Assembly: GCA_028704885.1 (NCBI GenBank)
Contig: JAQWEN010000001.1
Coordinates: forward strand, 372,001 to 436,000
DNA: 64,000 bases
Direction: 5' to 3'
Source: Candidatus Shapirobacteria bacterium
GTDB lineage: Bacteria; Patescibacteria; Microgenomatia; UBA12405
In this document: positions 32,310 to 40,911 of the stretch, in pieces
Layout of the letters: each line of letters starts with the position of its first letter
How positions within the stretch are numbered: position 1 is the first letter of the stretch
The notes under the pieces: model-generated
What the model was told of the DNA's origin: nothing
The model's database searches: none
The model's input: the letters and a program-made list of their open reading frames with translations, nothing else
Position numbers and translations under genes: made by a program

Positions 32310-33428
32310 ATGAACTATCCCCTTTTTGTTTCCGAGTCGGTATGTGCTGGTCATCCTGATAAAATTTGCGACCAGATTTCTGATGCGGTGTTAGACGCAG
32401 CCTTAAGTGTTGATGTTAATTCCAGAGTGGCAATAGAAACTTTGGTGACAACCAATAAAGTAACCATGGCCGGAGAAGTGACGAGTCGATCGAAATTAAA
32501 TTATAAAGAAATTGCCCAAAAAGTTATTACTGATTTAGGTTATGACAAACCAGAATTAAATTTTGATAAAAATGCCTTTTTTGATGTGGCAGTTCACGAA
32601 CAATCTCGTGATATTGCAATTGGAGCTGATAATGATGGGGCTGGTGATCAGGGAATGATGTTTGGATATGCCTGTAATGAAACTCCTCAATTAATGCCGT
32701 TACCAATTGTTTTATCTCATGAATTGTGTCGAAAAATGGATGAACTTCAATTTGGTGAATTAAATTATTTAAGACCTGATGGTAAAGCGGAAGTAAGTGT
32801 TAGTTATGAAAATGGAAAAGTAGTTAAGGTGGAAAAAATTGTTTTAGCTAAACCATTTAATCCAAAAATGAATAAAGATGAAGTAGAAAAACAATTATAC
32901 GAATTAGTAGTTTTACCAATTTTAAAGAAATATCATTTAAATGAGTTGTCGATAGGTCAGGTTATTTTTAACGGCACTGGTCAATGGGAAATTGGCGGGC
33001 CAGCATCGGACACTGGAGTGACTGGCAGAAAAATTGTGGTCGATACTTATGGCGGTATGGGAAGGATTGGTGGTGGTTGTTTTTCTGGAAAAGATCCAAC
33101 AAAAGTTGATCGAAGTGGAGCTTACGCGGCCAGATATATTGCTAAAAATATTGTGGCAGCAGAACTGGCGGATCGATGTGAAGTGCAATTGGCTTATGCA
33201 ATCGGGCAAAGAGATCCAATTGCTAAATCGATTGAAACTTTTGGAACAGCCAAAAAAGATCTTAAAGAAATTGAAGAGTTTGCGTGGAAGTTGATAGATT
33301 TATCAGTTAAAGGGATTATTAATGGATTAGATTTGAAAAGACCGATATATCGAAATACGGCTAGATATGGGCATTTTGGATATGAAGAGTATCCATGGGA
33401 AAAGATCAAAACCCCTCTGTCTCGATAA
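32310..33428 (+). CDS. metK: S-adenosylmethionine synthetase
   Basis: Makes SAM from methionine and ATP in the cytoplasm. The 372-residue protein has FVSESVCAGHPDKICDQISDAVLDA at the start, GAGDQGMMFGYA (about residues 110-121), GGPASDTGVTGRKIVVDTYGGMGRIGGGCFSGKDPTKVDRSGAYAAR in the middle and YGHFGYEEYPWEK at the end. The last five residues, TPLSR, and the stop codon come from a palindromic repeat that begins at the gene's natural end. Ribosome site AAAGGA lies 5 bases before the ATG and is covered by the riboswitch hairpin. Several methyltransferases in the window depend on its product. Confidence 0.97.
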   Translation: MNYPLFVSESVCAGHPDKICDQISDAVLDAALSVDVNSRVAIETLVTTNKVTMAGEVTSRSKLNYKEIAQKVITDLGYDKPELNFDKNAFFDVAVHEQSRDIAIGADNDGAGDQGMMFGYACNETPQLMPLPIVLSHELCRKMDELQFGELNYLRPDGKAEVSVSYENGKVVKVEKIVLAKPFNPKMNKDEVEKQLYELVVLPILKKYHLNELSIGQVIFNGTGQWEIGGPASDTGVTGRKIVVDTYGGMGRIGGGCFSGKDPTKVDRSGAYAARYIAKNIVAAELADRCEVQLAYAIGQRDPIAKSIETFGTAKKDLKEIEEFAWKLIDLSVKGIINGLDLKRPIYRNTARYGHFGYEEYPWEKIKTPLSR

Positions 33429-33460
33429 ATCGAGACATCTCCCCTTGATAAAAGGGAGAA
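33408..33460. repeat. Two-hairpin palindromic repeat at the metK 3' end
   Basis: AAAACCCCTCT, then a perfect hairpin GTCTCGAT-aa-ATCGAGAC (33419-33436), then TCTCCCCTT-gata-AAAGGGAGA with one mismatch (33438-33459). The metK stop codon TAA lies in the loop of the first hairpin. No T-tract follows, so it is a repeat of the CCCTCCCTTGA family rather than a standard terminator, though it could act as an mRNA end barrier. Confidence 0.8.
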
Positions 33461-33508
33461 GTTTAAAAGATGGTAAAATTTAGTAATTAAAAATTAATAA
33501 TATTTTCT

Positions 33509-34486
33509 ATGATTTTAATTGTCGGCGGAGCGGGATATATTGGGTCCCACATAAATAAAGAATTAACTAAGCAAGGTTTTAAAACTGTTGTTTTTGATAA
33601 TTTATCGAGCGGAAAAAAAGAATTAGTTAAATGGGGTGATTTTTTTGAAGGTGATTTAGGAAATATCGAAAATATTAGAGAAGTATTTAAAAAATATCCA
33701 ATTGAAGCAGTTTTGCATTTTGCCGCTTTTAAGGCAGTTGGGGAATCAGTAGTTGATCCACAAAAGTATTATTTAAATAATGTGGCTAACACTCTTAATT
33801 TATTTAAAGTGATGAGAGAAAATAATGTTAATAAATTTATTTTTTCTTCATCAGCGGCAACTTTTGGAAATCCACAATATACTCCAATTGATGAAAAACA
33901 TCCCCAATCCCCAATTAATCCCTATGGTGAAACTAAATTAATGGTCGAACATATTATGCGCGATTATTCGACGGCTTATGATTTTAGGTATGTGGCTTTA
34001 AGATACTTTAATGCTTGTGGGGCTGATTTGGATAGTGAAACCGGTGAGTGGCAAGGAAGCAGTTCAAATTTAATTCCATTAACTCTTGATGCAGCTATTG
34101 GAGCCAGAGAAGAAATTGGAATTTTTGGAACTGATTATCCAACTCCAGACGGCACCTGTATTCGTGATTATATTCATGTGACTGATTTGGCTGATGCCCA
34201 TGTTTTAGCTCTTAAATATTTAATGGATGGTGGTAAAAGTGATTGTTTTAATTTGGGTAATGGAAAAGGATTTTCAGTTAAAGAAGTTATTGATATGGCA
34301 AAAGAGGTTACAGGAATTGATTTTAAGGTTACAGCAAAAGATCGACGAGCCGGTGATCCCCCAGAACTTATAGCTGATTCGAAAAAAGCTAGGGAAATTT
34401 TAAAATGGGAACCAAAATATTTTGATTTGAAAACTATAATGACGAGTGCTTGGAACTGGCACAAACAGTTCAAAAAAAATGTCTAA
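33509..34486 (+). CDS. galE: UDP-glucose 4-epimerase
   Basis: NAD-dependent short-chain dehydrogenase/reductase that interconverts UDP-glucose and UDP-galactose. The 325 residues begin MILIVGGAGYIGSHINKEL (glycine-rich NAD loop), with LHFAAFKAVGESV, FSSSAATFGNPQYTPI and the catalytic NPYGETK (Tyr and Lys of Y-x3-K). ALRYFNACGAD, IPLTLDAAIG and YPTPDGTCIRDYIHVTDLADAH are the usual GalE substrate-site segments. It feeds galactose-containing or related repeats. It overlaps the flippase gene by 8 bases. Confidence 0.94.
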   Translation: MILIVGGAGYIGSHINKELTKQGFKTVVFDNLSSGKKELVKWGDFFEGDLGNIENIREVFKKYPIEAVLHFAAFKAVGESVVDPQKYYLNNVANTLNLFKVMRENNVNKFIFSSSAATFGNPQYTPIDEKHPQSPINPYGETKLMVEHIMRDYSTAYDFRYVALRYFNACGADLDSETGEWQGSSSNLIPLTLDAAIGAREEIGIFGTDYPTPDGTCIRDYIHVTDLADAHVLALKYLMDGGKSDCFNLGNGKGFSVKEVIDMAKEVTGIDFKVTAKDRRAGDPPELIADSKKAREILKWEPKYFDLKTIMTSAWNWHKQFKKNV

Positions 34487-35708
34487 CAAACGAATATTAA
34501 TTAAAAATGTTTTTTGGTTAGGTGCAGTTGAATTCTTTTCAAAGATTTTATTGTTTTTTGTAATTGTTGGTTTGGTTAGATATTGGGGGGCAGAAGAATT
34601 TGGAGCTTTTAATTTAGCTTTTGCCTACGTGGCTATTTTTATGATTTTGGCAGATTTTGGTCTATCAACAATTACTACTCGAGAAGTGGCTAAACATAAA
34701 GACTTAAGTGAAAAATATCTGGGAAATTTAATTGGATTAAAATTATTTTTATCGGTAATAATTGGAATATTTTTTGCGGCTTCGTTTTTGTTTGTTAATA
34801 AGCCAGTTTCAATTCAACTATTGGTAGCAACTTTAATTTACAGTTTAATTCAAGGTTTTCAAACATTATTTATTTCAATTTTTCAGGCTTGGGAAAGGAT
34901 GGAAATGGTGTTTTTTAATCGAATGGTTTTTTATGTTGGAGTTTTGATATCAGCTTTGTTGGTAATTAAATTTCATGGAAGCGCTACAAATTTAGTTTTT
35001 GGTTATATGATGGCGACGATATTGGCGATAATTTTGGGAGTTTGGCAATCACACTTATTAAAAATAAAAGTCAAAATAATTTTTGATTTTAAATTTTGGA
35101 GAGAATTAATAAAAGAAGCCTTGCCACTTTTGGGGATGACAGCAGCGATGGTGATTTATGCTAACAATGATACTTTATTGATTGGTCGATATTTTAACAA
35201 TAATCAAGTTGGTTTTTATCAAACTGCTTTCAAAATATTATTCGCTTTTCAAAGTATTAATGTAATTAATTATGTGGTTTTTCCCAGATTAACGGTTTTA
35301 TTTCATGAAGATAAAGAAGACACAGCTAAAAAATTAATTAAAATCGTAGTTGGATTATCAATTGTTGGTTTAATCCCCTTGGCGGCAATAATAACTTGGC
35401 AAAGAGAATTAATTATGAAATTAATTTATGGACAATCGTTTGTGGTATCGGCTGGAGTTATGAGTTTATTAATTTGGTCGGGGGTAATTAATTATTTTCG
35501 AGTATTTGTGGGGAATTTATTGGTGATAAAAAAGAAACAAAATATGGTTTTTTGGTCGATCCTAATTGGAACTTTAGTTAATTTAACAATTAACTATTTT
35601 TTAATTCCAAAGTTTGGATTTGTGCAGGCAGGTTGGAGTTTGATAATCAGTGAATTGGTAATATTAGTAGTGATGGCGGTCAGTTTAAGAAAAACATCAG
35701 AGCTTTAG
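34479..35708 (+). CDS. Oligosaccharide flippase, Wzx/PST family
   Basis: A 409-residue membrane protein of about twelve helices from the MOP superfamily, which flips lipid-linked repeat units to the outer face. MSNKRILIKNVFWLGAVEFFSKILLF opens it, YWGAEEFGAFNLAFAYVAIFMILADFGLSTITTREVAKH gives the family's first-loop pattern, and NNDTLLIGRYFNNNQVGFYQTAFKI the middle. I start it at the ATG at 34479, 8 bases before the galE stop. A longer frame back to 34446 is only galE read in another frame. With the Wzy-type gene at 22 kb it suggests a Wzx/Wzy route. Confidence 0.88.
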   Translation: MSNKRILIKNVFWLGAVEFFSKILLFFVIVGLVRYWGAEEFGAFNLAFAYVAIFMILADFGLSTITTREVAKHKDLSEKYLGNLIGLKLFLSVIIGIFFAASFLFVNKPVSIQLLVATLIYSLIQGFQTLFISIFQAWERMEMVFFNRMVFYVGVLISALLVIKFHGSATNLVFGYMMATILAIILGVWQSHLLKIKVKIIFDFKFWRELIKEALPLLGMTAAMVIYANNDTLLIGRYFNNNQVGFYQTAFKILFAFQSINVINYVVFPRLTVLFHEDKEDTAKKLIKIVVGLSIVGLIPLAAIITWQRELIMKLIYGQSFVVSAGVMSLLIWSGVINYFRVFVGNLLVIKKKQNMVFWSILIGTLVNLTINYFLIPKFGFVQAGWSLIISELVILVVMAVSLRKTSEL

Positions 35709-35711
35709 ATT

Positions 35712-37007
35712 TTATCTACCGACTGAAATATAGTTAAAACCTAGATCTTTTATCTCTTCTTTATCGAAAATATTACGGCCATCGACAATATTAGCTTTTT
35801 TCATTGACTTTTTAATCTGTTTTAAATCAACATTTTTGAATTCCGGCCACTCGGTAGCAATAATCAAACAATCGGCGTTTGCAACCGACTGAAGGAGGTC
35901 TTTTTCATAATTAACAGTATCGCCTAAAATTAATTTAGCCGGATTAATAGCAATTGGATCGACAACAGTAATTTTGGCATCGCGATCGAGAAGTTGTTTG
36001 ATAATAATCAATGATGGAGCTTCGCGAACATCATCAGTATTTGGTTTAAAAGCTAAACCCCAAATGGTAATATTTTTACCATGTAAACCTTGACCAAGGA
36101 GAGATTGAATTTTAGGAAGAAGAGATTGTTTTTGAGCCAGATTGGTATCTTCGACAGCATCGAGAATACTAAAACGAACACCATTTTCTTGGGCAATTTG
36201 AATTAAACCTTTGACGTCTTTTGGAAAACAGCTGCCACCATAACCAATGCCGGCATTTAAAAAAGCTTTTTGACCAATTCGATTATCAAATTTCATTCCT
36301 TGAGAAACCTTACTGACATCAGCACCAATTTTTTCACAAATATTTGCAATAGAATTTATAAAGGAAATTTCAGTGGCTAAGAAAGCGTTAGAAGCATATT
36401 TAATTAGTTCAGCAGTCTTGATGTCAGTATTTATAATAGTCGAGTTTTGAGGAGCATATAGATCATTAATAATTTTTTGAGCTTTTTTGGAACCATTACC
36501 AATAATGATTCGATCGGGATGCATAAAATCGTAGACAGCAGTTCCCTCTCTTAAAAATTCAGGATTAGAAACAATATCAAATTCACCATTATAATTTTGA
36601 CCAATAATTCTCTTGACAAGATCGCCGGTACCAATTGGGACAGTGGATTTATTAATAATTATTTTATAACCATTCATGTTTTTACCAATAGATTCGGCAG
36701 CAGCTTTAACATATTCCAAATTAACACTACCATCGGCCATAGGTGGGGTACCAACAGCAATAAAAATAATATCTGATGATTTAACGGCTTTGGAAATATT
36801 AGTGGTAAAAGATAGATTATTGTTTTTTTGATTCTTTTTAATTAAATCAGTGAGACCTTCTTCATAGATTGGAATAATGCCTTTATTTAAGTTGTCAATT
36901 TTCTTTTGATCAATATCAAGACCGACTACTTGATTTCCGAGTTCAGCAAAACAAGTACTGGTAACTAGACCTACATAACCAACTCCAATGACTGTTATTT
37001 TGTTCAT
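35712..37007 (-). CDS. ugd: UDP-glucose 6-dehydrogenase family protein
   Basis: NAD-dependent four-electron oxidation of UDP-glucose to UDP-glucuronate. The 431 residues open MNKITVIGVGYVGLVTSTCFAELG, with IFIAVGTPP, INKSTVPIGTG, NPEFLREGTAV and HPDRIIIG in the N-terminal half, and GIGYGGSCFPKDVKGL with the catalytic Cys at about residue 260. The C-terminal half has WGLAFKPNTDDVREAPS. The family also includes UDP-ManNAc dehydrogenases, but this motif set is the Ugd type. Convergent with the flippase gene, 3 bases apart. Confidence 0.92.
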   Translation of the reverse strand: MNKITVIGVGYVGLVTSTCFAELGNQVVGLDIDQKKIDNLNKGIIPIYEEGLTDLIKKNQKNNNLSFTTNISKAVKSSDIIFIAVGTPPMADGSVNLEYVKAAAESIGKNMNGYKIIINKSTVPIGTGDLVKRIIGQNYNGEFDIVSNPEFLREGTAVYDFMHPDRIIIGNGSKKAQKIINDLYAPQNSTIINTDIKTAELIKYASNAFLATEISFINSIANICEKIGADVSKVSQGMKFDNRIGQKAFLNAGIGYGGSCFPKDVKGLIQIAQENGVRFSILDAVEDTNLAQKQSLLPKIQSLLGQGLHGKNITIWGLAFKPNTDDVREAPSLIIIKQLLDRDAKITVVDPIAINPAKLILGDTVNYEKDLLQSVANADCLIIATEWPEFKNVDLKQIKKSMKKANIVDGRNIFDKEEIKDLGFNYISVGR

Positions 37008-37027
37008 ATGAAATAATATAACACATT

Positions 37028-37068
37028 AAAAAAGCCGGCAGATTGTTACATGCACCTGTCGGCTTTTT
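37028..37068 (-). terminator. Rho-independent terminator
   Basis: Stem of GCCGGCAG (37034-37041) with CTGTCGGC (37056-37063, one G-U), extended by A/T pairs at its base, and a 14-base loop. On the minus strand it ends in a run of T (six T from the A-run 37028-37033). It lies just after the stop of the 120-residue orphan gene and before the ugd start, so it ends the orphan's transcript. It is symmetrical enough to work on both strands. It is the clearest terminator in the window. Confidence 0.85.
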
Positions 37069-37088
37069 AGGGGTTAGAGAGAAGGTTT

Positions 37089-37451
37089 TTATTTGTTGGC
37101 AACTTTGTTTTTGAGTCTAAAATTTATCATGGCTGAGTAATAGGCTTCACGAACATGATAATCGGAAATTTTAGACAAAGTTTCAAGTATAAAGTCATAG
37201 CCTTTGGCACGGGAGATGAGATAAAATTTTTGATTACTTTTGTTAAAGTTAAAATAACTAGTGTTATAACTGTTGGCTGTTGATAATGACGGAATTTTGG
37301 AAGTAATAATAAGATCATTATCTCCATGGGAACGATAAAAATGATTTACCAGATCTAAAAAATCTTTTAAATCGGCAGCCGAAGCTTCAATCAGATGAGA
37401 TAAACTTCCAATGAGAAGTGCATTTTTAGGCAGTTCAAATTCTGTCGCCAT
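37089..37451 (-). CDS. Unknown 120-residue protein in its own transcription unit
   Basis: Soluble protein of 120 residues, not recognised. It has no signal peptide, membrane helix, cysteine cluster or known catalytic motif. The chain looks mixed alpha/beta: MATEFELPKNALLIGSLSHLIEASAADLKDFLDLVNHFY, then a Ser/Asn/Thr-rich middle (SLSTANSYNTSYFNFNKS) and a helical end (AYYSAMINFRLKNKV). It has the best ribosome site I saw in the window, AAAGGGGA (37468-37461), 9 bases before the ATG, and its own terminator. This points to high, independent expression, unlike its polycistronic neighbours. Function unknown. Confidence 0.75.
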   Translation of the reverse strand: MATEFELPKNALLIGSLSHLIEASAADLKDFLDLVNHFYRSHGDNDLIITSKIPSLSTANSYNTSYFNFNKSNQKFYLISRAKGYDFILETLSKISDYHVREAYYSAMINFRLKNKVANK

Positions 37452-37489
37452 TATAAATAATCCCCTTTCTGTGTTTTAAAGGTGTGGAG

Positions 37490-37511
37490 CGCTAAAGCTC
37501 TTTCTTTAGCG
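37490..37511. other. Hairpin in the leader region of the orphan gene
   Basis: A perfect 8-base-pair inverted repeat, CGCTAAAG-ctcttt-CTTTAGCG, in the 84-base gap between the LtaS-like gene and the orphan gene. It has no T-tract on either strand. It may mark the 5' end of the orphan mRNA or the 3' end of the LtaS-like mRNA. A -10-like TAAAAT preceded by TGTGC lies just upstream on the minus strand. Confidence 0.45.
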
Positions 37512-37535
37512 GTATTTTAGCACAAAAATAAAAAA

Positions 37536-39269
37536 TTACTTAATTCCGTATTGCTTGCCAAAGATTAGATCGTATTGAATAAGTTCATAATTTTTCAATT
37601 GATCTCCGGTGAAATTTGTTGAAATTTTTTGATTTAAAACAGTATTAGTTTCTTTGAGAGAATTTAAAAAAGCAAATTGATAATTAGGAGTAATATTTGC
37701 CATTTTAAGGATCTCTAAAGATAAAAAAGATGGACTTAATTCTTTCGGTAAATTTAAATTAGTTTTAAAATTTGACCAGATGGAAATTGGAGTGGTGTGC
37801 ATTTTTGTTTCATCGCTAATGTTGTAGTTTTCTTTTTTATAGATATCAAAATCGCCGCCCAAAAATGGTAGATGGTCACCAAAGAAAATAATAATAGTTG
37901 GTTTCTTTATTTTATTTAATTCAGTTTTGAGAGTCGAATAAGATTGATCACTTAAATTGATACCGTCGATGTAGCTTTGAAGAGTGGATTGATCGGCAGA
38001 ATTTAGGGAATTTTGAAAAGTAATTGGATGCTCTGGAAAACGGTTGGCTTCATAAGGAGCATGATTTTGAATCGAAAGGGCAAAAATAAATTGTGATTTA
38101 TCGGTGGAATTTAATTGATTTAAAACTTCTTTAGTGAATGATTTATCGGAAACAAACGGGCCAGCATTCTGATAATTGCTCATGTTACTCAAATTAGTGA
38201 ATTTGTCCACATCAAAATATCTGTAAACGTTATCGCGATTGTAAAACCATTGACTGTAGGGATGAATGGCAGTGGTAAAATAGCCTTTTTCTTTAAATAA
38301 AGAGAAAAGGGAAGGAATATTTTTTTTGATATATTGAGTGTAAGGATAGGAATTAGTTGGTAGAAAATAATTAGAAAACCCAGTCAGTAATTCGAACTCA
38401 ACATTGGCTGTTTCGCCACCAAAAGCTGGAGAAATGAAACTTGACTTAATATCAGAACGAACATTTTTAATTGGATCTTTGGAATATTTAGTTTCAGAAA
38501 ATTGAACTGCATCCCAAAAAGACTCAGACATTATAACAATAATATTTGGCTTGACTTTATTATCTTCGTTATACTCAGAGGCCTCCTTTTTTACATCTGA
38601 ATAAATTTGATTGATTTTGGCTTGATTATAATTAATTGGTTCTGGGAAAATTAAGTATTTTTCATCATGAACGAAACAAAGCAGCATTCCATTGTTGCGG
38701 CAATTTTCGGCAGCATCCCAGGCATGGAAAAGAATATTGGTTTTGGATAAAATTTGGTCAAATAATTTAGGGTTAAAATAAGGTAGTAAAAGGATATAAA
38801 AAGAAACAAGAATAAATAGGATTCGGATTAATTTTCTTTTAATTTGAAATTTAAAAAAATGTTTTAAAAAGAAAAAAGAAACAAATAAAGCACCAAAACT
38901 GGCAATTAATTCTTTTTTTAAATTAGTGTGCTTAATTATAAGTGGGACAAAACCTAATAATTGTTTTCCCCAAGTTAAGTCATTAATTTTTAAAGGTAGG
39001 TTGAGAACTTTGATTTTGTAACGATTAGCAATGCTAAAGATGGTAAAAAATAAAAGGTAGAAAAATATGGCCTGATAATTTTTTTTAAAAATTCCCAAAA
39101 AGAGAACAAAAACGGCCGACCAAAGAATAAAGTTTAAAACTAAAACCCAAGGGTTGATAATTTTAAACTCATATCCTCTGCCAATTGAAAGTCGTTGAGA
39201 GAGGTAAGAAAGAACGAAGGGAAGAAAAATTTGAAATATGGTTAGCGATATAGAAAAAATTTTTTTCAT
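37536..39269 (-). CDS. LtaS/MdoB-type phosphoglycerol transferase family protein
   Basis: A 577-residue sulfatase-fold membrane enzyme. About five N-terminal helices (residues 5-165) precede an extracytoplasmic catalytic domain. The metal and catalytic residues are visible as IIVIMSESFWD (Glu249 of the E-S motif), GGETANVEFELLTG (nucleophile Thr287), HPYSQWFYNRDNVY and FFGDHLPFLGG near residue 480. In LtaS the domain moves glycerol-phosphate from phosphatidylglycerol to a growing chain; in MdoB it modifies a glucan. Which polymer is modified here is unknown. It starts at a divergent promoter and stands next to glycan genes. Confidence 0.85.
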   Translation of the reverse strand: MKKIFSISLTIFQIFLPFVLSYLSQRLSIGRGYEFKIINPWVLVLNFILWSAVFVLFLGIFKKNYQAIFFYLLFFTIFSIANRYKIKVLNLPLKINDLTWGKQLLGFVPLIIKHTNLKKELIASFGALFVSFFFLKHFFKFQIKRKLIRILFILVSFYILLLPYFNPKLFDQILSKTNILFHAWDAAENCRNNGMLLCFVHDEKYLIFPEPINYNQAKINQIYSDVKKEASEYNEDNKVKPNIIVIMSESFWDAVQFSETKYSKDPIKNVRSDIKSSFISPAFGGETANVEFELLTGFSNYFLPTNSYPYTQYIKKNIPSLFSLFKEKGYFTTAIHPYSQWFYNRDNVYRYFDVDKFTNLSNMSNYQNAGPFVSDKSFTKEVLNQLNSTDKSQFIFALSIQNHAPYEANRFPEHPITFQNSLNSADQSTLQSYIDGINLSDQSYSTLKTELNKIKKPTIIIFFGDHLPFLGGDFDIYKKENYNISDETKMHTTPISIWSNFKTNLNLPKELSPSFLSLEILKMANITPNYQFAFLNSLKETNTVLNQKISTNFTGDQLKNYELIQYDLIFGKQYGIK

Positions 39270-39280
39270 TAGGATAAGAA

Positions 39281-39326
39281 ATTATAGAACATAATTGCTT
39301 GATGGATATTAGTTATGTGCTATAAG
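39281..39326. promoter_or_regulatory. Divergent promoters
   Basis: Plus strand: TTGATG (39299-39304), 16-base spacer, TATAAG (39321-39326), then 7 bases to the ATG of the GT39-like gene; this predicts a leaderless or nearly leaderless mRNA. Minus strand: TATAAT (39286-39281), 11 bases before the ATG of the LtaS-like gene. It is the most complete promoter match I saw. Confidence 0.6.
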
Positions 39327-39333
39327 TAATTAA

Positions 39334-40911
39334 ATGAAAGATTTTGTTAACAGATTTAGCTTTGTTTTAAGTATGTTTGTTTGTGTTGTTGTGTATTTAT
39401 GTTTGGCTTTTAAAAATCCATTTGTACCTAATTCATTAGTATCTAATTTAGAACCATATCCAGATACATTATGGTATTCAGTTCCGGCTTGGAATTTTGT
39501 TAATAATAATGGTTTTTCAATGTCAGTTTTTGGAGTGGAAATAAAAAAAATGGTTCCTCCTGCTTATAGCATATATTTAATCCCGTTTTTTGCAATTTTT
39601 AAAGATGTAAGGTCTTTTTATTTTGGAAATTTGTTATTGGGAATTTTATCAATTATATTATTCGGATTAATTGCTAAAAAAATATTTAAAAACAACTCGT
39701 TATTAATTCTATTTTTGGAATTTTTATTAATAACAAATTTTTATTTTTATATTTTACCTAGTCTTTTGATGGCAGAAAATTTAACCTTGTTTGTAACTCT
39801 TTGTGCTGTCTATATTTTGATATCAAAAATGTCAATTAAAAATACTTTTTTTGCTGGTTTTGTTGGAATTCTCTTTTGGTTAATAAAATTTTCTAATTTA
39901 ACGTTGGGGTTATCTTTTTTGTTTCTATATACAATAAAAATTGTATTGGAAAATAAAACTAGATCTGACAAGATAAAACATATTTCAATTTTGGTGTTTT
40001 TTGGAATTTTGTTTTTTCTATATTTAAAATTTTCGTCATTATTAGCTGGTCGAGCAGGTACAGGTTCGATAGTAGCTTTTTCAAAAAAATATTTTATTGA
40101 TAATTTTAAATATTATATTAATACTTTTTTTGGTGGAAAAACTAGTTATTCTTGGTATCAGCAAATTTTTTTAAATAAATACTTAGGTATTTTGTCTTTG
40201 ATAGGTTTTATTTTGGGTTTATGGAATAAAAATACAAGAAAATTTACTGTTTCATTATTTTTAATAGTTTTTCCATTAGTTATTTTTATGTCGTTTTTTT
40301 ATAGTCCAAGTAGCAGATATGTTTTTGCAGTATTACCATTGTTAATTTTATTGATTGGAATATTTTTAGATAAATTAGGTTCTAGAATTAGTAAAAAGAA
40401 ATTTTTTGTTTTGGTTTTTTTAATTGCTGGAGTTTATTTGTTGAGTAGTCAATATTCGGATAAAAATGAATTTTTGATAGTTTCTTTAAAAAAACAGATT
40501 GGGTTAAATTTTAGACACAAAGAAGACCCATGGAATTATTTGGCAATTCAAAGTTTTAACGGCTATTTTAAAGAAAAAAAAGAAAATGTTTACTTAGCCA
40601 CATTTTTACCACCGTTTTATATAAACTACTTTATGAATGAAAATTATAAATTTTTGCCAATTTTTTTAGGTCAGGAATTTAGTGATAATTATCTTAAAAG
40701 GGTTTACAAAAGTGATTTAATTGGCGAATATAAAAAATTATTGGAACAAAACAACGAACTTTATTTTTCCAATTATTATGTGAATAATAGTTTCGATTCT
40801 TGGAATATGGAATTAGAAAAAATTAAAACAAATTTTGAAGTTAAGAAAGTATCTGATGGTTGTCTTGGTAGTTGTAATATTTACCGTATAAATTTAAAAA
40901 ATAAACTATGA
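39334..40911 (+). CDS. GT-C (GT39-like) membrane glycosyltransferase
   Basis: A 525-residue protein with about ten helices and a soluble C-terminal domain of about 130 residues. After the first helix it has an acidic loop, LEPYPDTLWYSVPAWNFVNNNGFS (about residues 32-55), as in GT39/ArnT-like enzymes that use polyprenyl-phosphate sugars outside the membrane. YFGNLLLGILSIILFGLIAKKIF and SSRYVFAVLPLLILL are typical of the fold. The following GT2 gene probably makes the polyprenyl-phosphate sugar donor; they overlap by 4 bases. Sugar and acceptor unknown. Confidence 0.8.
   Translation: MKDFVNRFSFVLSMFVCVVVYLCLAFKNPFVPNSLVSNLEPYPDTLWYSVPAWNFVNNNGFSMSVFGVEIKKMVPPAYSIYLIPFFAIFKDVRSFYFGNLLLGILSIILFGLIAKKIFKNNSLLILFLEFLLITNFYFYILPSLLMAENLTLFVTLCAVYILISKMSIKNTFFAGFVGILFWLIKFSNLTLGLSFLFLYTIKIVLENKTRSDKIKHISILVFFGILFFLYLKFSSLLAGRAGTGSIVAFSKKYFIDNFKYYINTFFGGKTSYSWYQQIFLNKYLGILSLIGFILGLWNKNTRKFTVSLFLIVFPLVIFMSFFYSPSSRYVFAVLPLLILLIGIFLDKLGSRISKKKFFVLVFLIAGVYLLSSQYSDKNEFLIVSLKKQIGLNFRHKEDPWNYLAIQSFNGYFKEKKENVYLATFLPPFYINYFMNENYKFLPIFLGQEFSDNYLKRVYKSDLIGEYKKLLEQNNELYFSNYYVNNSFDSWNMELEKIKTNFEVKKVSDGCLGSCNIYRINLKNKL

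Noticed and set aside
32937..33409. Overlapping ORFs on both strands of metK
   Set aside because: They mirror conserved metK codons in other frames and have no start signals.
33408..33460. Ordinary metK terminator
   Set aside because: Two hairpins without a following T run, and the same sequence plan occurs at four other sites including inside genes, so it is a dispersed repeat.
34446..34478. Earlier flippase start inside galE
   Set aside because: MLGTGTNSSKK is galE sequence in another frame; the ATG at 34479 begins the family-like N-terminus.
37490..37511. Rho-independent terminator for the LtaS-like gene
   Set aside because: The hairpin has no T-tract on the minus strand, unlike the terminator at 37028-37068; kept only as a hairpin.
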